Source: Enhygromyxa salina
GTDB taxonomy: Bacteria > Myxococcota_A > Polyangia > Nannocystales > Nannocystaceae
Assembly: GCF_000737335.2 (NCBI RefSeq)
Contig: NZ_JMCC02000009.1
Location: 122,232 to 186,231 of the forward strand
Length of the DNA: 64,000 nucleotides
Reading direction: 5' to 3'
Part shown: in pieces, positions 8,064-17,132 of the stretch
How positions within the stretch are numbered: position 1 is the first letter of the stretch
Layout: each line of letters begins with the position of its first letter
Notes under the pieces: generated by a model
The model's database searches: none
Told to the model about the DNA's origin: nothing
Seen by the model: the letters and a program-made list of their open reading frames with translations, nothing else
Translations under genes and position numbers: made by a program

Positions 8064-9089
8064 TCAGAGGTGCTTGGTGATCGCCTTGTAGAACGCCGAG
8101 CCGTACTTGTCGGTGAACTTCTTGTGGGTCGGCTTGGTCGCCTTGGCGAACGCTTCGAGCTCCGAGCGGGTCGAGTCGTGGACCTGGACGCCGGCCGGGG
8201 CGAAGTTGTCGATCAGCTGCTGACCGATCGCCCGGACCGTCTTGCGGCCGTACTCCGACTCCTTCTTGATGTCACCCGCGATCAGGGCCTGGACGTCGGC
8301 CGGCAGATCGTTCCAGATGTCGAGGTTCATCACCGCGAGCGCCGGCTGGTAGCTGTGGCGGGTCAGCGTGAAGTGGGTGATCGCCTGGAACCAGGAGGCG
8401 GCGAAGGTGAACAGCGGGGTGTTGTCGAAGCCGTCGACGACGCCGGTCTGAAGCGCGGTCATGGCTTCGGTCACGGCGATGGGCTGCGGCGAGGCCCCGA
8501 ACGCGCGCCAGGTGTTGAGATGCACGTCGTGGGACTGCGAGCGCATCTTCTTGCCCTTGAGGTCGGCGGTGCTCTTGACGAAGCCGAAGTTGGTGCCGAT
8601 CGACCGGTGCCCGTTCTCGGAGAAGAACAGCAGCTTGAAGCCGGCCTTCTCGAGCATCTTCTCCATGTCGCGGGTGATCTTGTTGTCCAAGATGTCGTCG
8701 GCGGCCGAGACGCTGGGGAACAGGTAGGGGAGCTCGAGGGCGGCCACCTCGGGGATGATGCTGGCCAGCGCGCCCGCGCTCCCGGCCCAGCCGGCGATGC
8801 CACGCTTTCGGGTGCGGCTGAGGGTGGACTCCTCGTCTCCAAGCCCGCCGCCAAGGTAGACCTTGATCTTGACGCGGCCGTCGGTGCCCTCTTTGACCCG
8901 CTTCTTGAGCCGCGACGTGTGCTTCGACCAGGGGGTCCCGCTGGGAGCGACAGTTGCGAACTTGAGCGTGATCTCCGCGTCACCTGCGTGTGCCTTGGGT
9001 CGACCAATGAAGAAAGTCGAGACCGCGGCGGCGGAGCCAGCGATGAAGTTGCGGCGGGTAGTATCGAGGGGCTTCTTGCTGTCCGTCAT
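8064..9089 (-). CDS. dctP: TRAP transporter solute-binding protein DctP, Tat-exported
   Basis: Periplasmic binding protein of the TRAP system, 341 residues, of the usual size. The N-terminus has a twin-arginine signal (TTRRNFIAGSAAAVSTFF) ending near AHA-GD, suggesting folded export. The mature part opens with ITLKFATVAPSGTPW and contains KVYLGGGLGDE, the GVVDGFDNTPLFTF hinge region with the family DG.D/N signature, and a conserved Arg region at GKKMRSQSHDVHLNTW. Translation from the ATG at 9089 removes a long implausible N-terminal extension. It lies between the TatT gene and the hairpin at 8011. Confidence 0.92.
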   Translation of the reverse strand: MTDSKKPLDTTRRNFIAGSAAAVSTFFIGRPKAHAGDAEITLKFATVAPSGTPWSKHTSRLKKRVKEGTDGRVKIKVYLGGGLGDEESTLSRTRKRGIAGWAGSAGALASIIPEVAALELPYLFPSVSAADDILDNKITRDMEKMLEKAGFKLLFFSENGHRSIGTNFGFVKSTADLKGKKMRSQSHDVHLNTWRAFGASPQPIAVTEAMTALQTGVVDGFDNTPLFTFAASWFQAITHFTLTRHSYQPALAVMNLDIWNDLPADVQALIAGDIKKESEYGRKTVRAIGQQLIDNFAPAGVQVHDSTRSELEAFAKATKPTHKKFTDKYGSAFYKAITKHL

Positions 9090-9273
9090 GAGCGGGGCTT
9101 TCGACGCGACCCTTGGGGGATTCTTCACCCCTGATCGCTTGTGTGTTTGGGGTGAGTCTACGCGGGGAGCCAACCAGGGTTTACTCTGGTCCCGCTGGCG
9201 CAAACCAGCGCTGTTTTCGGCGTGAAAACGCCTGAACGTATCTTCCGTGCGCAAGCGTTGGCGCAGTGGCTGA

Positions 9274-10239
9274 CTAGAACCAGTCTTCGGCGACCTTCTG
9301 CTTTTGCAGCTCGACGGCCTTCTCTTTTTCGATGGCCATCTCGGCGTGGATCTCGGCCGGCGCCGCGCTGATGTCGGCGTCGATCACCTCTTGCAGCAGA
9401 CGATCGAACATCTCTTCGTCGTCGAGCTTGGTCGCGAGGTTCTCGGCCATCAGGACCTTGGTCCCCAAGAAGTAGGGGGCGAGATCGAGCGACTTTTGAT
9501 AGTGCTCCTGCGACTTGTCTGGATCGCCGCCCGCGAACCCGGGAGCGATCGCATAGAAGGCCCCGAAGTAGCGGTGGGGACCACCATGGTAGTAGCTGGG
9601 GTCGAGCTCGAGGGCCCGGGTCATGGTCGCCTTGATGTCGTCCTTTTGCCCGACCAGGACCCCGAAGCCCGAGGCCCGCGCCCACTTGCCGAGCGCGGTC
9701 GCGTACCAATACATGGCCGGTAGCCCGGCGATCCCGACGGTGGCGATCGCCTCGTGGTACTTGGTCTTGTTGCGCATCGCCTCGCCAAACTCTGGTGAAG
9801 CGGCGATCAGCGCCCGCTCGCCCCACCACACGGCGCGGTCCATGTAGTCGAGATAGGCCTTCTCGTCTCCGCGCAGGTACCCGTCGGCGTAGAAGTAGAT
9901 CGCGCGGGTCATCAGCGCGAGGGTCTCGGCGTTCTCCGTGGTGGTTGGGGGCGCGCTGCAGCGATCCTTGGGTGAGGTGTCACCTGCGGTGCAACCCATG
10001 GCCTGTTCCCACGCAGCGATCGCCTCGAGCACCTTGTCTTTGCCCTGCCCGCGGGCCTCCCAAGCAGCCTTCGCGGACTCGAGCGAGCTTGCTGAGGTCG
10101 CGGTCGCGTCTCCGGTCGCGCTTGCGTCGGTGGGCGTCTTGGTTCCCTTGTCTTCCCACGCAGCGGTTCGGCCTTTGCAGCCGCTAGCGAAAGTGAGGGC
10201 GATGGCCAGGGCCGCGAGTTCGATCGATCGCTTTGTCAT
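9274..10239 (-). CDS. TatT-like TPR lipoprotein of a TPR-associated TRAP transporter
   Basis: Lipoprotein of 321 residues with a lipobox ending FASGC near residue 21. The rest is helical and repeat-like, with AIYFYADGYLRGDEKAYLDYMDRAVWWGERAL and AIATVGIAGLPAMYWYATALGKWAR matching the TatT (T component) family known from Treponema pallidum Tp0956, which binds the DctP-type TatP protein in TPAT systems. The immediate downstream dctP, dctQ and dctM support this. It is probably anchored in the periplasmic leaflet and helps capture or hand over a hydrophobic ligand; the ligand is unknown. Confidence 0.85.
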   Translation of the reverse strand: MTKRSIELAALAIALTFASGCKGRTAAWEDKGTKTPTDASATGDATATSASSLESAKAAWEARGQGKDKVLEAIAAWEQAMGCTAGDTSPKDRCSAPPTTTENAETLALMTRAIYFYADGYLRGDEKAYLDYMDRAVWWGERALIAASPEFGEAMRNKTKYHEAIATVGIAGLPAMYWYATALGKWARASGFGVLVGQKDDIKATMTRALELDPSYYHGGPHRYFGAFYAIAPGFAGGDPDKSQEHYQKSLDLAPYFLGTKVLMAENLATKLDDEEMFDRLLQEVIDADISAAPAEIHAEMAIEKEKAVELQKQKVAEDWF

Positions 10240-10341
10240 GTCGGGCAGTCCTCGGAAGGGGCGAGCGTGCCGGTCTGAAGATCGGCACTACCCGCATATA
10301 CCGGCCAGACAGCCTGGTCAACGATCTATGCTCTGCCCCCA

Positions 10342-11676
10342 GTGACCGACCGGCGAGACCCGAGCGCGCGCGAGCGGGAGCTGCCAGCTCCCGCGAATCC
10401 TCAGCTGTTGGCGGTTTGGGCCATCAGCGCTGCGTTCACCACCTACTTTTGTATGTACGCGTTCCGCAAACCCTTCGCGGCGGCGAGCTTCGAGGGCGAG
10501 GCGTGGGGCGTCCAACTGAAGATCGCCCTCGTGCTCAGCCAGGTGATCGGCTACGCGCTCTCGAAGTTCATTGGGATCAGGCTCGTCAGCGAGACCCCGA
10601 GCCACCGTCGGGCGTGGACCTTGATCGGGTTGATCGTGATCGCCGAGCTCGCGCTGGTCGGGTTCGGACTCGCCGGTCCACGCGGCAAGGTCGTGGCGAT
10701 GTTCTTCAATGGGTTGCCGCTCGGCGCGGTCTGGGGCTTGGTGTTTGGGTTCCTCGAGGGCCGCAAGACCACCGAGCTGCTCGGCGCTGGATTGTCCGCC
10801 TCGTACATCGTCGCCAGCGGAATCGTGAAAGCGGTCGGTCTGAAGTTGATGGACTTCGGGGTCCAAGAGACCTGGATGCCCGCCGCGTGCGGCGCTGTGT
10901 TCTTGCCGCTGTTCTTGCTCTCGGTCCTGGCGCTAGCCAAGCTGCCGGCGCCAACCGAAGCCGACATCAACGCCCGGACCAAGCGGGACGTCATGCACGG
11001 CGCCCAGCGACGCTCGTTCTTTGCGCGTTTCGCACCTGGGTTGATCGCGCTGACCGCCCTCTATGTGTTTCTCACTGCATATCGCGACTTCCGCGACAAT
11101 TTCGCGGCCGAGATCTTCGCCCAGCTCGGCGTCCTCGATGCCGCGGTGTTCGCACGAAGCGAGACGCTGGTCGCCGTGTGCGTTCTCGCATTACTAGGGG
11201 CGATCTTTGTGATTCAAGACAACCGCCGCGCGCTCTTCGCAATTCACGCGTTGATGGGGCTTGGCGTGGTCCTGATCGCCGCGGCCACGGCAGGGTTTGG
11301 ACTCGGCCTCATCGATGGGGTCACCTGGATGATCCTCATCGGCGTGGGGCTCTACCTGGGCTACGTGCCCTACGGCTGCGTGCTATTTGACCGGCTGATC
11401 GCGGCGACGGGGGTCGTGGGGACCTCTGTGTTCATGATCTACGTGACGGACGCGTTCGGATACGTGGGCTCCGTTGGCGTGCTGCTGTTCAAGAACTTCG
11501 GCCAGCGCGAGCTGAGCTGGCTGGACTTCTTGGTCGGTTTTTCCTGGGTCACTGCAGCCGTCGGCGCCGTCGGATTCTTGCTCAGCGCGCTCTACTTTGC
11601 CCGCGTCACGTCTGGGGTCACGGCCCCCGTCACGCCCGTCACGCGGGGCAATTCGGGGCAGCCCAGGACGAAGTGA
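10342..11676 (+). CDS. DUF5690-family MFS-like membrane transporter
   Basis: Polytopic inner-membrane protein of 444 residues with about 12 hydrophobic segments. The first, FTTYFCMYAFRKPFAAASFE, is characteristic of the DUF5690 family, distant relatives of organophosphate or sugar-phosphate MFS carriers. GAVWGLVFGFLEGRKTTELLGAG and YLGYVPYGCVLFDRLIA are further recognisable segments. The substrate is not known. It starts at GTG 10342 and is divergent from the TRAP operon across about 100 bases, which must contain both promoters. Confidence 0.8.
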   Translation: MTDRRDPSARERELPAPANPQLLAVWAISAAFTTYFCMYAFRKPFAAASFEGEAWGVQLKIALVLSQVIGYALSKFIGIRLVSETPSHRRAWTLIGLIVIAELALVGFGLAGPRGKVVAMFFNGLPLGAVWGLVFGFLEGRKTTELLGAGLSASYIVASGIVKAVGLKLMDFGVQETWMPAACGAVFLPLFLLSVLALAKLPAPTEADINARTKRDVMHGAQRRSFFARFAPGLIALTALYVFLTAYRDFRDNFAAEIFAQLGVLDAAVFARSETLVAVCVLALLGAIFVIQDNRRALFAIHALMGLGVVLIAAATAGFGLGLIDGVTWMILIGVGLYLGYVPYGCVLFDRLIAATGVVGTSVFMIYVTDAFGYVGSVGVLLFKNFGQRELSWLDFLVGFSWVTAAVGAVGFLLSALYFARVTSGVTAPVTPVTRGNSGQPRTK

Positions 11677-11819
11677 CACACAAATGCGACACCAGCGTCA
11701 CCGACGAAACAGCCCGCGCCAACCGCGAGAACCAAGCGCCCCCGTGCTCGCTAATGTTAGCAAATCTTGCCGCCAGCTTCGCTGGCCAACCACATGTCGG
11801 TGCCACTAATGTGATCGCG

Positions 11820-12239
11820 ATGAGTAATGGACATCGCACGGTTGGTGGATGGATGACTCCCCAACCTCACACGATCGGTGATGATCAGACCCTCGCGCTC
11901 GCCCGCGAGCGCATGCATGAGCACGGCGTCCGGCACCTCCCGGTGCTGCACGGCGGACACCTCGTCGGCGTGCTCAGCAGTCGGGACATCGCGCTCGTCG
12001 AGGCGCTGCCCGGCGTCGATATCACCACACTCACCGTCGACGAGGCCATGAGCGAGGAGCCGTGGACGGTCGAGGCCACAGCCAACCTGAGCTGGGTCGC
12101 CGAGACCATGGCCGCGCGCCGGATCGGCACCGCCGTCGTCGTCGAGCGCGAAGGCAGCGATCAGGTCCTGGGTGTGTTCACGACGACCGACGCCCTGCTG
12201 GCGCTCGCCAACCTCGCTGGGGAATCCGCGTCCGAATAG
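11820..12239 (+). CDS. CBS-domain pair protein
   Basis: Small cytoplasmic protein (139 residues) made of two CBS motifs, the Bateman module that binds adenine nucleotides such as AMP, ATP or SAM. The first motif runs MTPQPHTIGDDQTLALARERMHEHGVRHLPV, the second AMSEEPWTVEATANLSWVAETMAARRIGTAVVV, with the nucleotide-binding G.FTTTDALLALA near the end. ATG 11820 is preferred; an upstream frame back to 11673 would cross an inverted repeat GCTAA-TG-TTAGC that looks promoter-like. It lies 12 bases ahead of the sensor kinase and probably belongs to the signalling operon. Confidence 0.8.
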   Translation: MSNGHRTVGGWMTPQPHTIGDDQTLALARERMHEHGVRHLPVLHGGHLVGVLSSRDIALVEALPGVDITTLTVDEAMSEEPWTVEATANLSWVAETMAARRIGTAVVVEREGSDQVLGVFTTTDALLALANLAGESASE

Positions 12240-12251
12240 AGGCGCAGACCG

Positions 12252-13487
12252 TTGGACGAGATGGAGCTGCAACTCAAGGCGACCGGCCACACGGCCTCTA
12301 GCTTCTTCGACGAGGTGGCTGGGTATGTTGGCTTTTGCCCGGCCGACTCGCTGGTGTTGCGCGAGTTCTTGCCGCTCGCCGAGCCCCACTTCGAGCGGAT
12401 ATCCGAGCACTTCTATGAGCGCATCGTCAGCCATCCCATGGCCCACCAGACGATCACCGGAGGCGCGGAGCAGATCGCTCGACTCAAGCGCACGTTGGTC
12501 GAGTGGATGCGATCCGGGCTCGAGGGTCCGCACGACGAAGAGTTTTGTCGTCGCCGCGCCCGCATCGGCCATATTCATGTGCGCATTGGTCTGCCGCAGC
12601 GCTACATGGTCACGGCCATGAGCGTGATGCGGCTCGATATTAGCGAAGTAGCGAATCAGGCGTTGGCGAATGACAGCTCGGCCGACAAGGGGGCCAAGCT
12701 CGAGCGCTTGAAGACCGCGATTGACCGCCTGTGTGACATCGAACTGTCGATCATGCTCGAGACCTACAAAGTCGAGGTCGAGGATCGTCTGCGCCGACGC
12801 GAGCGGCTGGCAACGATCGGGCAGATCGCGGCCAGCATTGGACACGATCTCCGCAATCCGCTGAGCGTGATGGAGTCATCGCTCTATATCCTGCGTCGCC
12901 GCTTCAGTGAGGATCCACGCGCGGTCAAGCACGTCGAAAAAATTGCACATCAAATCGACGAGTGCGATGCGATCATCACTCACTTGCTCGATATGGCCCG
13001 CAACCAGCCGCCACGACGTGAAGTCGTGGCTGGGGCCGATCTGCTCGACGCTGCGATCGCGGCGGCCCGCGTGCCCAAGGCGTTCGTGCTCGAGCGCGAG
13101 GGCTTCGCCAACCTGCAGCTTTGGGTCGATGGCGGGCTGCTCAAGCAGGCGCTGGTCAATTTGTTCATGAACTCCGTGCAAGCGCAGCGGGGCGGCCCCG
13201 GGGGCATTTATGTCAACGCGTCAGTCGACGGGGCGAACGTGACGATCTCGGTGACCGACAGGGGTCCCGGCTTTGAACTCGACAACGTGCCAAAGGTGTT
13301 CGAGCCGCTGGTGACGACCAAGCCAAGCGGCACGGGCCTGGGTCTCGCGCTAGTCAAGAGCGTGACAGAACGTCACGGCGGTTTGGTGAGCGCAACAAAT
13401 GCCGCTTCGGGTGGCGCCCAGGTGAAGATATATTTGCCGGGCGCAGTGCCTGGGTCGGCATCGAGTGCCGCGCAAGGACTGCCGTGA
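12252..13487 (+). CDS. Globin-coupled sensor histidine kinase (protoglobin domain)
   Basis: Soluble kinase of 411 residues with an N-terminal protoglobin domain (about 18-130), recognisable from FFDEVAGYVGF, HFYERIVSHP, RLKRTLVEWMRSGLEGPHDEEFCRRRARIGHIHVRIGLP split across helices E and F. His109 in the IGHIHVRIGL motif is the likely proximal haem ligand, so it should sense O2, NO or CO. The kinase core follows: H-box IGHDLRNPLS with His198, N-box NLFMNSV, G1 DRGPGF and G2 GTGLGLAL. TTG 12252 has an AGAGG at a good distance; ATG 12261 is the alternative. It overlaps the next gene by GTGA. Confidence 0.85.
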   Translation: MDEMELQLKATGHTASSFFDEVAGYVGFCPADSLVLREFLPLAEPHFERISEHFYERIVSHPMAHQTITGGAEQIARLKRTLVEWMRSGLEGPHDEEFCRRRARIGHIHVRIGLPQRYMVTAMSVMRLDISEVANQALANDSSADKGAKLERLKTAIDRLCDIELSIMLETYKVEVEDRLRRRERLATIGQIAASIGHDLRNPLSVMESSLYILRRRFSEDPRAVKHVEKIAHQIDECDAIITHLLDMARNQPPRREVVAGADLLDAAIAAARVPKAFVLEREGFANLQLWVDGGLLKQALVNLFMNSVQAQRGGPGGIYVNASVDGANVTISVTDRGPGFELDNVPKVFEPLVTTKPSGTGLGLALVKSVTERHGGLVSATNAASGGAQVKIYLPGAVPGSASSAAQGLP

Positions 13488-14221
13488 AGACCTCGATTCT
13501 TCTGATCGACGACAACACCGACTTGGCAGAGAATATCGCTGAGATACTCGAGGACTTGGGTGTCGAGGTCAGGTTGGCCATGAGCGCCGATGAGGCGCTG
13601 GCGTGCTTCGACGAGCGCGTGTGGAGCCTGGTGGTCACTGACGTCCGCATGCCTGGCCGCAACGGCCTCGAGCTGCTCGACCTCCTCAAGCAGCGCAGCC
13701 CAGGCACGCCTGTATTGGTCATGACGGGCTTTGCCGACCGCGACACGGTGACCCGGGCGTTTGAGTCGGGCGCGCTAGCGATCGTCGACAAGCCCCTGAA
13801 CCTGGATGCCTTCGTCGATTTCGTCGGGCGGGTCGCGGTGGCCGAAAAGCCAGTGTTGATCGTCGAGGACGACATCTCGCTAATCGAAAATCTCACCGAT
13901 ATTTTGGGGGAAGAGAGAGGGGTGCTCCCCCATCCCGCCACCTCGCTGGCGCGCGCCCGACAGCTCGCCACCGTTGTGGACTTTCGCGTCGCTATCATCG
14001 ATCTACGCCTGCCTGACGGCGAAGGACTGGATCTCGCCCGCGAGCTTCGGCGCCGTCCCGACGGCAGCGCGCGCCCCGTCATCATCATCACCGGACACCC
14101 TGAACAGCTCGATTCGGTCGGTGATGACCCAGACCGGTCATCGCAACTGACTGACCTCATCGTCCTGACTAAGCCATTCTTAGTACCGCTCCTGCTCGAG
14201 CGCTTTCGGGAGATCATATGA
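13484..14221 (+). CDS. Double-receiver response regulator without output domain
   Basis: Two CheY-like receiver domains in one 245-residue protein, with no DNA-binding or enzymatic output. Receiver 1 has LIDDN, the phospho-acceptor Asp in VVTDVRMPG, MTGFAD and the Lys in VDKPLN. Receiver 2 starts VLIVEDD, with Asp in AIIDLRLPD, IITGHPE and LTKPF. Such proteins act as phosphate relays or sinks between kinases. GTG 13484 overlaps the stop of the globin kinase and its own end overlaps the next kinase by ATGA, which indicates coupled synthesis of the three proteins. Confidence 0.88.
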   Translation: MKTSILLIDDNTDLAENIAEILEDLGVEVRLAMSADEALACFDERVWSLVVTDVRMPGRNGLELLDLLKQRSPGTPVLVMTGFADRDTVTRAFESGALAIVDKPLNLDAFVDFVGRVAVAEKPVLIVEDDISLIENLTDILGEERGVLPHPATSLARARQLATVVDFRVAIIDLRLPDGEGLDLARELRRRPDGSARPVIIITGHPEQLDSVGDDPDRSSQLTDLIVLTKPFLVPLLLERFREII

Positions 14222-15366
14222 AACATCTGACATTCTATGAGCCTGGGGAGCCCCTCGTGATGCCGACTCGCCCGCAGCTGCAGAACGCCCATGTCCTGCT
14301 CGTCGACGATCATGACGACCTGGCCGAGAACCTGACCGAGATCCTCGAAGAGGAGGGGGCGCGCGTGACCCGGGCCTCGCGCGCATCGGAAGCGATCGCG
14401 TTCGCCCAGGCCGGCTTTGACGTCGCGCTCGTCGACATCCGCCTGCCCGACGCGACTGGACTGTCACTGTTGCCGCTGCTCAAGCAGTCGGGCGATGGGT
14501 TTGGCGAGGTCCTGTTGATCACCGGCAGCAGCTCGCTCGACGACGCGATCGAGGCGGTGGGACATGACGCCTACGCCTACGTGCTCAAGCCCTTCGATCC
14601 TTTCGACCTGCTGGCGACGGTCGGTCGCGCGCTCGAGAAGGTCCGGCTGCAGCGTGAGTCGCGAGAGCTCGAGCGCCGCGCCCGGATCGCCGAGAAGCTC
14701 GCCGCCGTGGGCACGCTCTCGGCTGGCCTCGCCCATGAGATCCGCAACCCCCTCAACGCGGCCAGCTTGCAGCTGCAGCTGCTCGAGCGGCGCATCAAGC
14801 GGATGACAGAGGATCCCAAGCTGCTCGATCCAGTCGAGCTCGTGCAGAGCGAGCTTGGGCGGCTCTCGCTCCTCGTCGAGGACTTCCTGCGCTTCGCCCG
14901 GCCTGCAGATCTGTATCGGCGTCGGTTCGACGCAAACACGATGGTCGCCAACGTCGTCGAGCTGCTCAAGCCGGAGCTAGCGCGCAAGCAGATCGAGCTA
15001 CGCATCGACTTGCCGCCCGGGCCGCTCCACGTCGACGGTGACCGCGACAAGCTGCAACAGGTCGTCCTCAACGTCGTGCGCAACGCGATCGAGGCGCTCG
15101 AGGTCGACGGTGGCAACATCGTGGTCTCGCTCGCGTGGGGCGAGGACGGCATGGTGCGGCTGCGCGTGGCCGACGACGGTCCGGGGATCCCCAACGAGAT
15201 CTTGCTGCGGATCTTCGAGCCCTTCTTCTCGACCAAGCCGATGGGCACGGGCCTGGGAATGGCGATCTGTCACTCGCTCGTGCAACAACACGGCGGGGCG
15301 ATGTTGGTGCGCTGTAGGCAAGGGACCGAGGTCGACATCTTGCTGCCCGCCGCCACAGGCGATTGA
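14218..15366 (+). CDS. Receiver-histidine kinase hybrid (REC-HisKA-HATPase)
   Basis: Cytoplasmic protein of 382 residues with an N-terminal receiver (LLVDDHDD, Asp in ALVDIRLPD, ITGSSS, VLKPFDP, about residues 22-140), then a short coil and a kinase core with H-box GLAHEIRNPLNAA, N-box NVVRNAIEAL, G1 ADDGPGIP and G2 GTGLGMAI. There is no membrane segment, so its input is probably a phosphate from the upstream kinase or double receiver. Its own partner output regulator is not in the window. Starts with ATGA overlap on the double-receiver gene. Confidence 0.9.
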   Translation: MKHLTFYEPGEPLVMPTRPQLQNAHVLLVDDHDDLAENLTEILEEEGARVTRASRASEAIAFAQAGFDVALVDIRLPDATGLSLLPLLKQSGDGFGEVLLITGSSSLDDAIEAVGHDAYAYVLKPFDPFDLLATVGRALEKVRLQRESRELERRARIAEKLAAVGTLSAGLAHEIRNPLNAASLQLQLLERRIKRMTEDPKLLDPVELVQSELGRLSLLVEDFLRFARPADLYRRRFDANTMVANVVELLKPELARKQIELRIDLPPGPLHVDGDRDKLQQVVLNVVRNAIEALEVDGGNIVVSLAWGEDGMVRLRVADDGPGIPNEILLRIFEPFFSTKPMGTGLGMAICHSLVQQHGGAMLVRCRQGTEVDILLPAATGD

Positions 15367-15455
15367 GGCGGCTCGCGTCTGGGCGCCTGCAGCTGCTGGG
15401 TACCGCTCCACGCACGTGATGGTTCTTGGCCCCAAAGCCGGGGCAGAATCTCCCC

Positions 15456-16118
15456 ATGCCCGACGCCTTGCCGCTGACCGTCGCCGATCATCCGCTCTTG
15501 CAGCTTGGGGTGTTTGTCGCTCGATTCCCGGAGCCGCTCGCTGCGCTCGAGACTCCGGCGTGGCTGAGCGCTGGGTTTGCGCTCGAGTTTGATGAGGCGC
15601 CGCTGCCGTCGGCGGACGACACGACGCGCAAGGCGGTCCGCGACTTGCTGCGGCATGGCGGGTTTCGGCCCTCGGGGCGCAGCAAGCCTGCGAGCGAGTT
15701 CTTGCTGGGCGCGGCGAGCAAGGCGGCGCTGGGCTCGATCAACCTCGCTGTGGATCTGTGCAACGTGGTCTCGCTGCACAGCGGGCTGCCGATCAGCGTG
15801 GTCGATCTCGACCTGATCTCGGCGCCGCTGCGGGTCGACATCGCCGGGCCCGACAGCAGCTACGTGTTCAACCCCTCGGGCCAGGAGATGCGCCTAGACG
15901 GCCTGGTGTGTCTGCACGACGCGGCCGGGCCTTGCGCCAACCCGGTCAAGGACAGCCAGCGGAGCAAGACCCACGCGAACACGCGGGCGACCTTGTGCGT
16001 GGTGTGGGGCTGCACGGCGCTGTCCGCCCGCGTGCGCGCGGTGCTCGAGTGGTATCGGCTGCTGCACGCACGCGTGGGTGCGGAGACTCTGTGCTCGGGG
16101 CCTTTGGGTCTCGTGTGA
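15456..16118 (+). CDS. B3/B4 (PheT-like) domain protein
   Basis: Cytoplasmic protein of 220 residues resembling the B3/B4 tRNA-binding domain of phenylalanyl-tRNA synthetase beta subunit, which also occurs as a free protein. The signature is GGFRPSGRSKPASEFLLGAA followed by NLAVDLCNVVSLHSGLPISVVDLD and the C-terminal THANTRATLCVVWGCTAL. Free B3/B4 proteins are thought to edit or bind tRNA, but the role here is unknown. ATG 15456 is chosen over a TTG at 15426 that lacks a ribosome site. Confidence 0.8.
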   Translation: MPDALPLTVADHPLLQLGVFVARFPEPLAALETPAWLSAGFALEFDEAPLPSADDTTRKAVRDLLRHGGFRPSGRSKPASEFLLGAASKAALGSINLAVDLCNVVSLHSGLPISVVDLDLISAPLRVDIAGPDSSYVFNPSGQEMRLDGLVCLHDAAGPCANPVKDSQRSKTHANTRATLCVVWGCTALSARVRAVLEWYRLLHARVGAETLCSGPLGLV

Positions 16119-16145
16119 CGGCGAATAATTGGCCACCATGGTCAG

Positions 16146-16955
16146 GTGCGATCACGCCCAGTTGTACTCGTGACCCTCGCCGCGCTGACGCTCGCATGCT
16201 CGAGCTCCGGGGAGTCGACGCTTGGTTCGGCAGAGCGCACGAAAGCTGACGGCGCCAAGCCGGCGGCGTCGAGCTCGAGCGAGGTCGCCGAGCGGCCTGT
16301 GAACGAACCCGCGCCGACCACTCCGGCCGGCTCGGGGTCGAGCGCTGGGGAGCCGGCGCCGGTCGATGAACCGGGCGGCGACGAGCTGGACGAAGCTAGC
16401 GAGCTCCCGCAGCCAGCCGCCGAGCCACAGCCTGCCGCGCCCGCGTTGCCCTTGGGGCCTGAGCCGGGCTCGCCAGAGGCCGACGCCGAGCTGGCCGAGC
16501 TGCTCGACGAGTCGACGCTGACCCAAGAAGAGTTCGACGCTGCGTTTCGTGGTGCGGGGCCGAAGATCGAGGGGGACCAGTTCGTGTTCGGGGACAACGA
16601 GCGCCCGCGCGGGCGTCCGCTCGTGGAGGTGGGGACCCCCAGCGCGAGCGGGGCCAAGGTCACGCCAAGTACGCTCGCGGACCTCGCGGACATGGCCCGG
16701 GCCAGTCAGCGTGATCTCGAGGGGTGTTATGCGCTGGCGCTGGGCAAGGATCCAAACCTGGCGGGGTCGGTGACGCTGGGGCTGCGCTTCGACGCGAAGG
16801 GGCGGGTCGAGACCGCGAAGATCGAGGGCAGCTCGCCGCTCGGTGTCGCGCTGGATCGCTGCTTGGTGTCGGTCGCGGATCGGTGGAGCTGCAAGGCGGC
16901 CGCGGGGGCGTCGGTCCGCGTCCCGCTGAAGTTGTCGATCGCGACCGGCGACTGA
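16146..16955 (+). CDS. AgmX/PglI-like C-terminal domain lipoprotein
   Basis: Lipoprotein of 269 residues with signal MRSRPVVLVTLAALTLAC. A long Pro/Ala/Glu-rich linker (30-115) is followed by a C-terminal domain (about 180-265) of the kind found in myxobacterial AgmX, a gliding-associated TonB-like fold: DLEGCYALALGKDPNLAGSV, LGLRFDAKGRVETAKIEGSS and the paired cysteines near CLVSVADRWSC. GTG 16146 is the only start giving an intact signal peptide. Likely periplasmic and structural; the partner is unknown. Confidence 0.75.
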   Translation: MRSRPVVLVTLAALTLACSSSGESTLGSAERTKADGAKPAASSSSEVAERPVNEPAPTTPAGSGSSAGEPAPVDEPGGDELDEASELPQPAAEPQPAAPALPLGPEPGSPEADAELAELLDESTLTQEEFDAAFRGAGPKIEGDQFVFGDNERPRGRPLVEVGTPSASGAKVTPSTLADLADMARASQRDLEGCYALALGKDPNLAGSVTLGLRFDAKGRVETAKIEGSSPLGVALDRCLVSVADRWSCKAAAGASVRVPLKLSIATGD

Positions 16956-16964
16956 GCAGACCTG

Positions 16965-16991
16965 GGCGCCCCACACGCTCAGCGTGGGCGC
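16965..16991. terminator. Possible terminator hairpin
   Basis: GCGCCC pairs with GGGCGC and ACGCT with AGCGT around a short loop, with one two-base bulge, just after the 16146-16955 stop. There is no T run on the plus strand, so the call is tentative. Confidence 0.35.
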
Positions 16992-17132
16992 TGCAGACTC
17001 GCGCTCGCGTCCGCTGGGCCGCCCGCAGGCGGGCGACAACCTCGCTCGAGCGGGCAGGAGTCTGGCCTGTGCGAAGCAGCCTCCCGGGTCCGTTTGCCAG
17101 CCGTCGATCCAACCTGCAAGCTGAAACCCACG

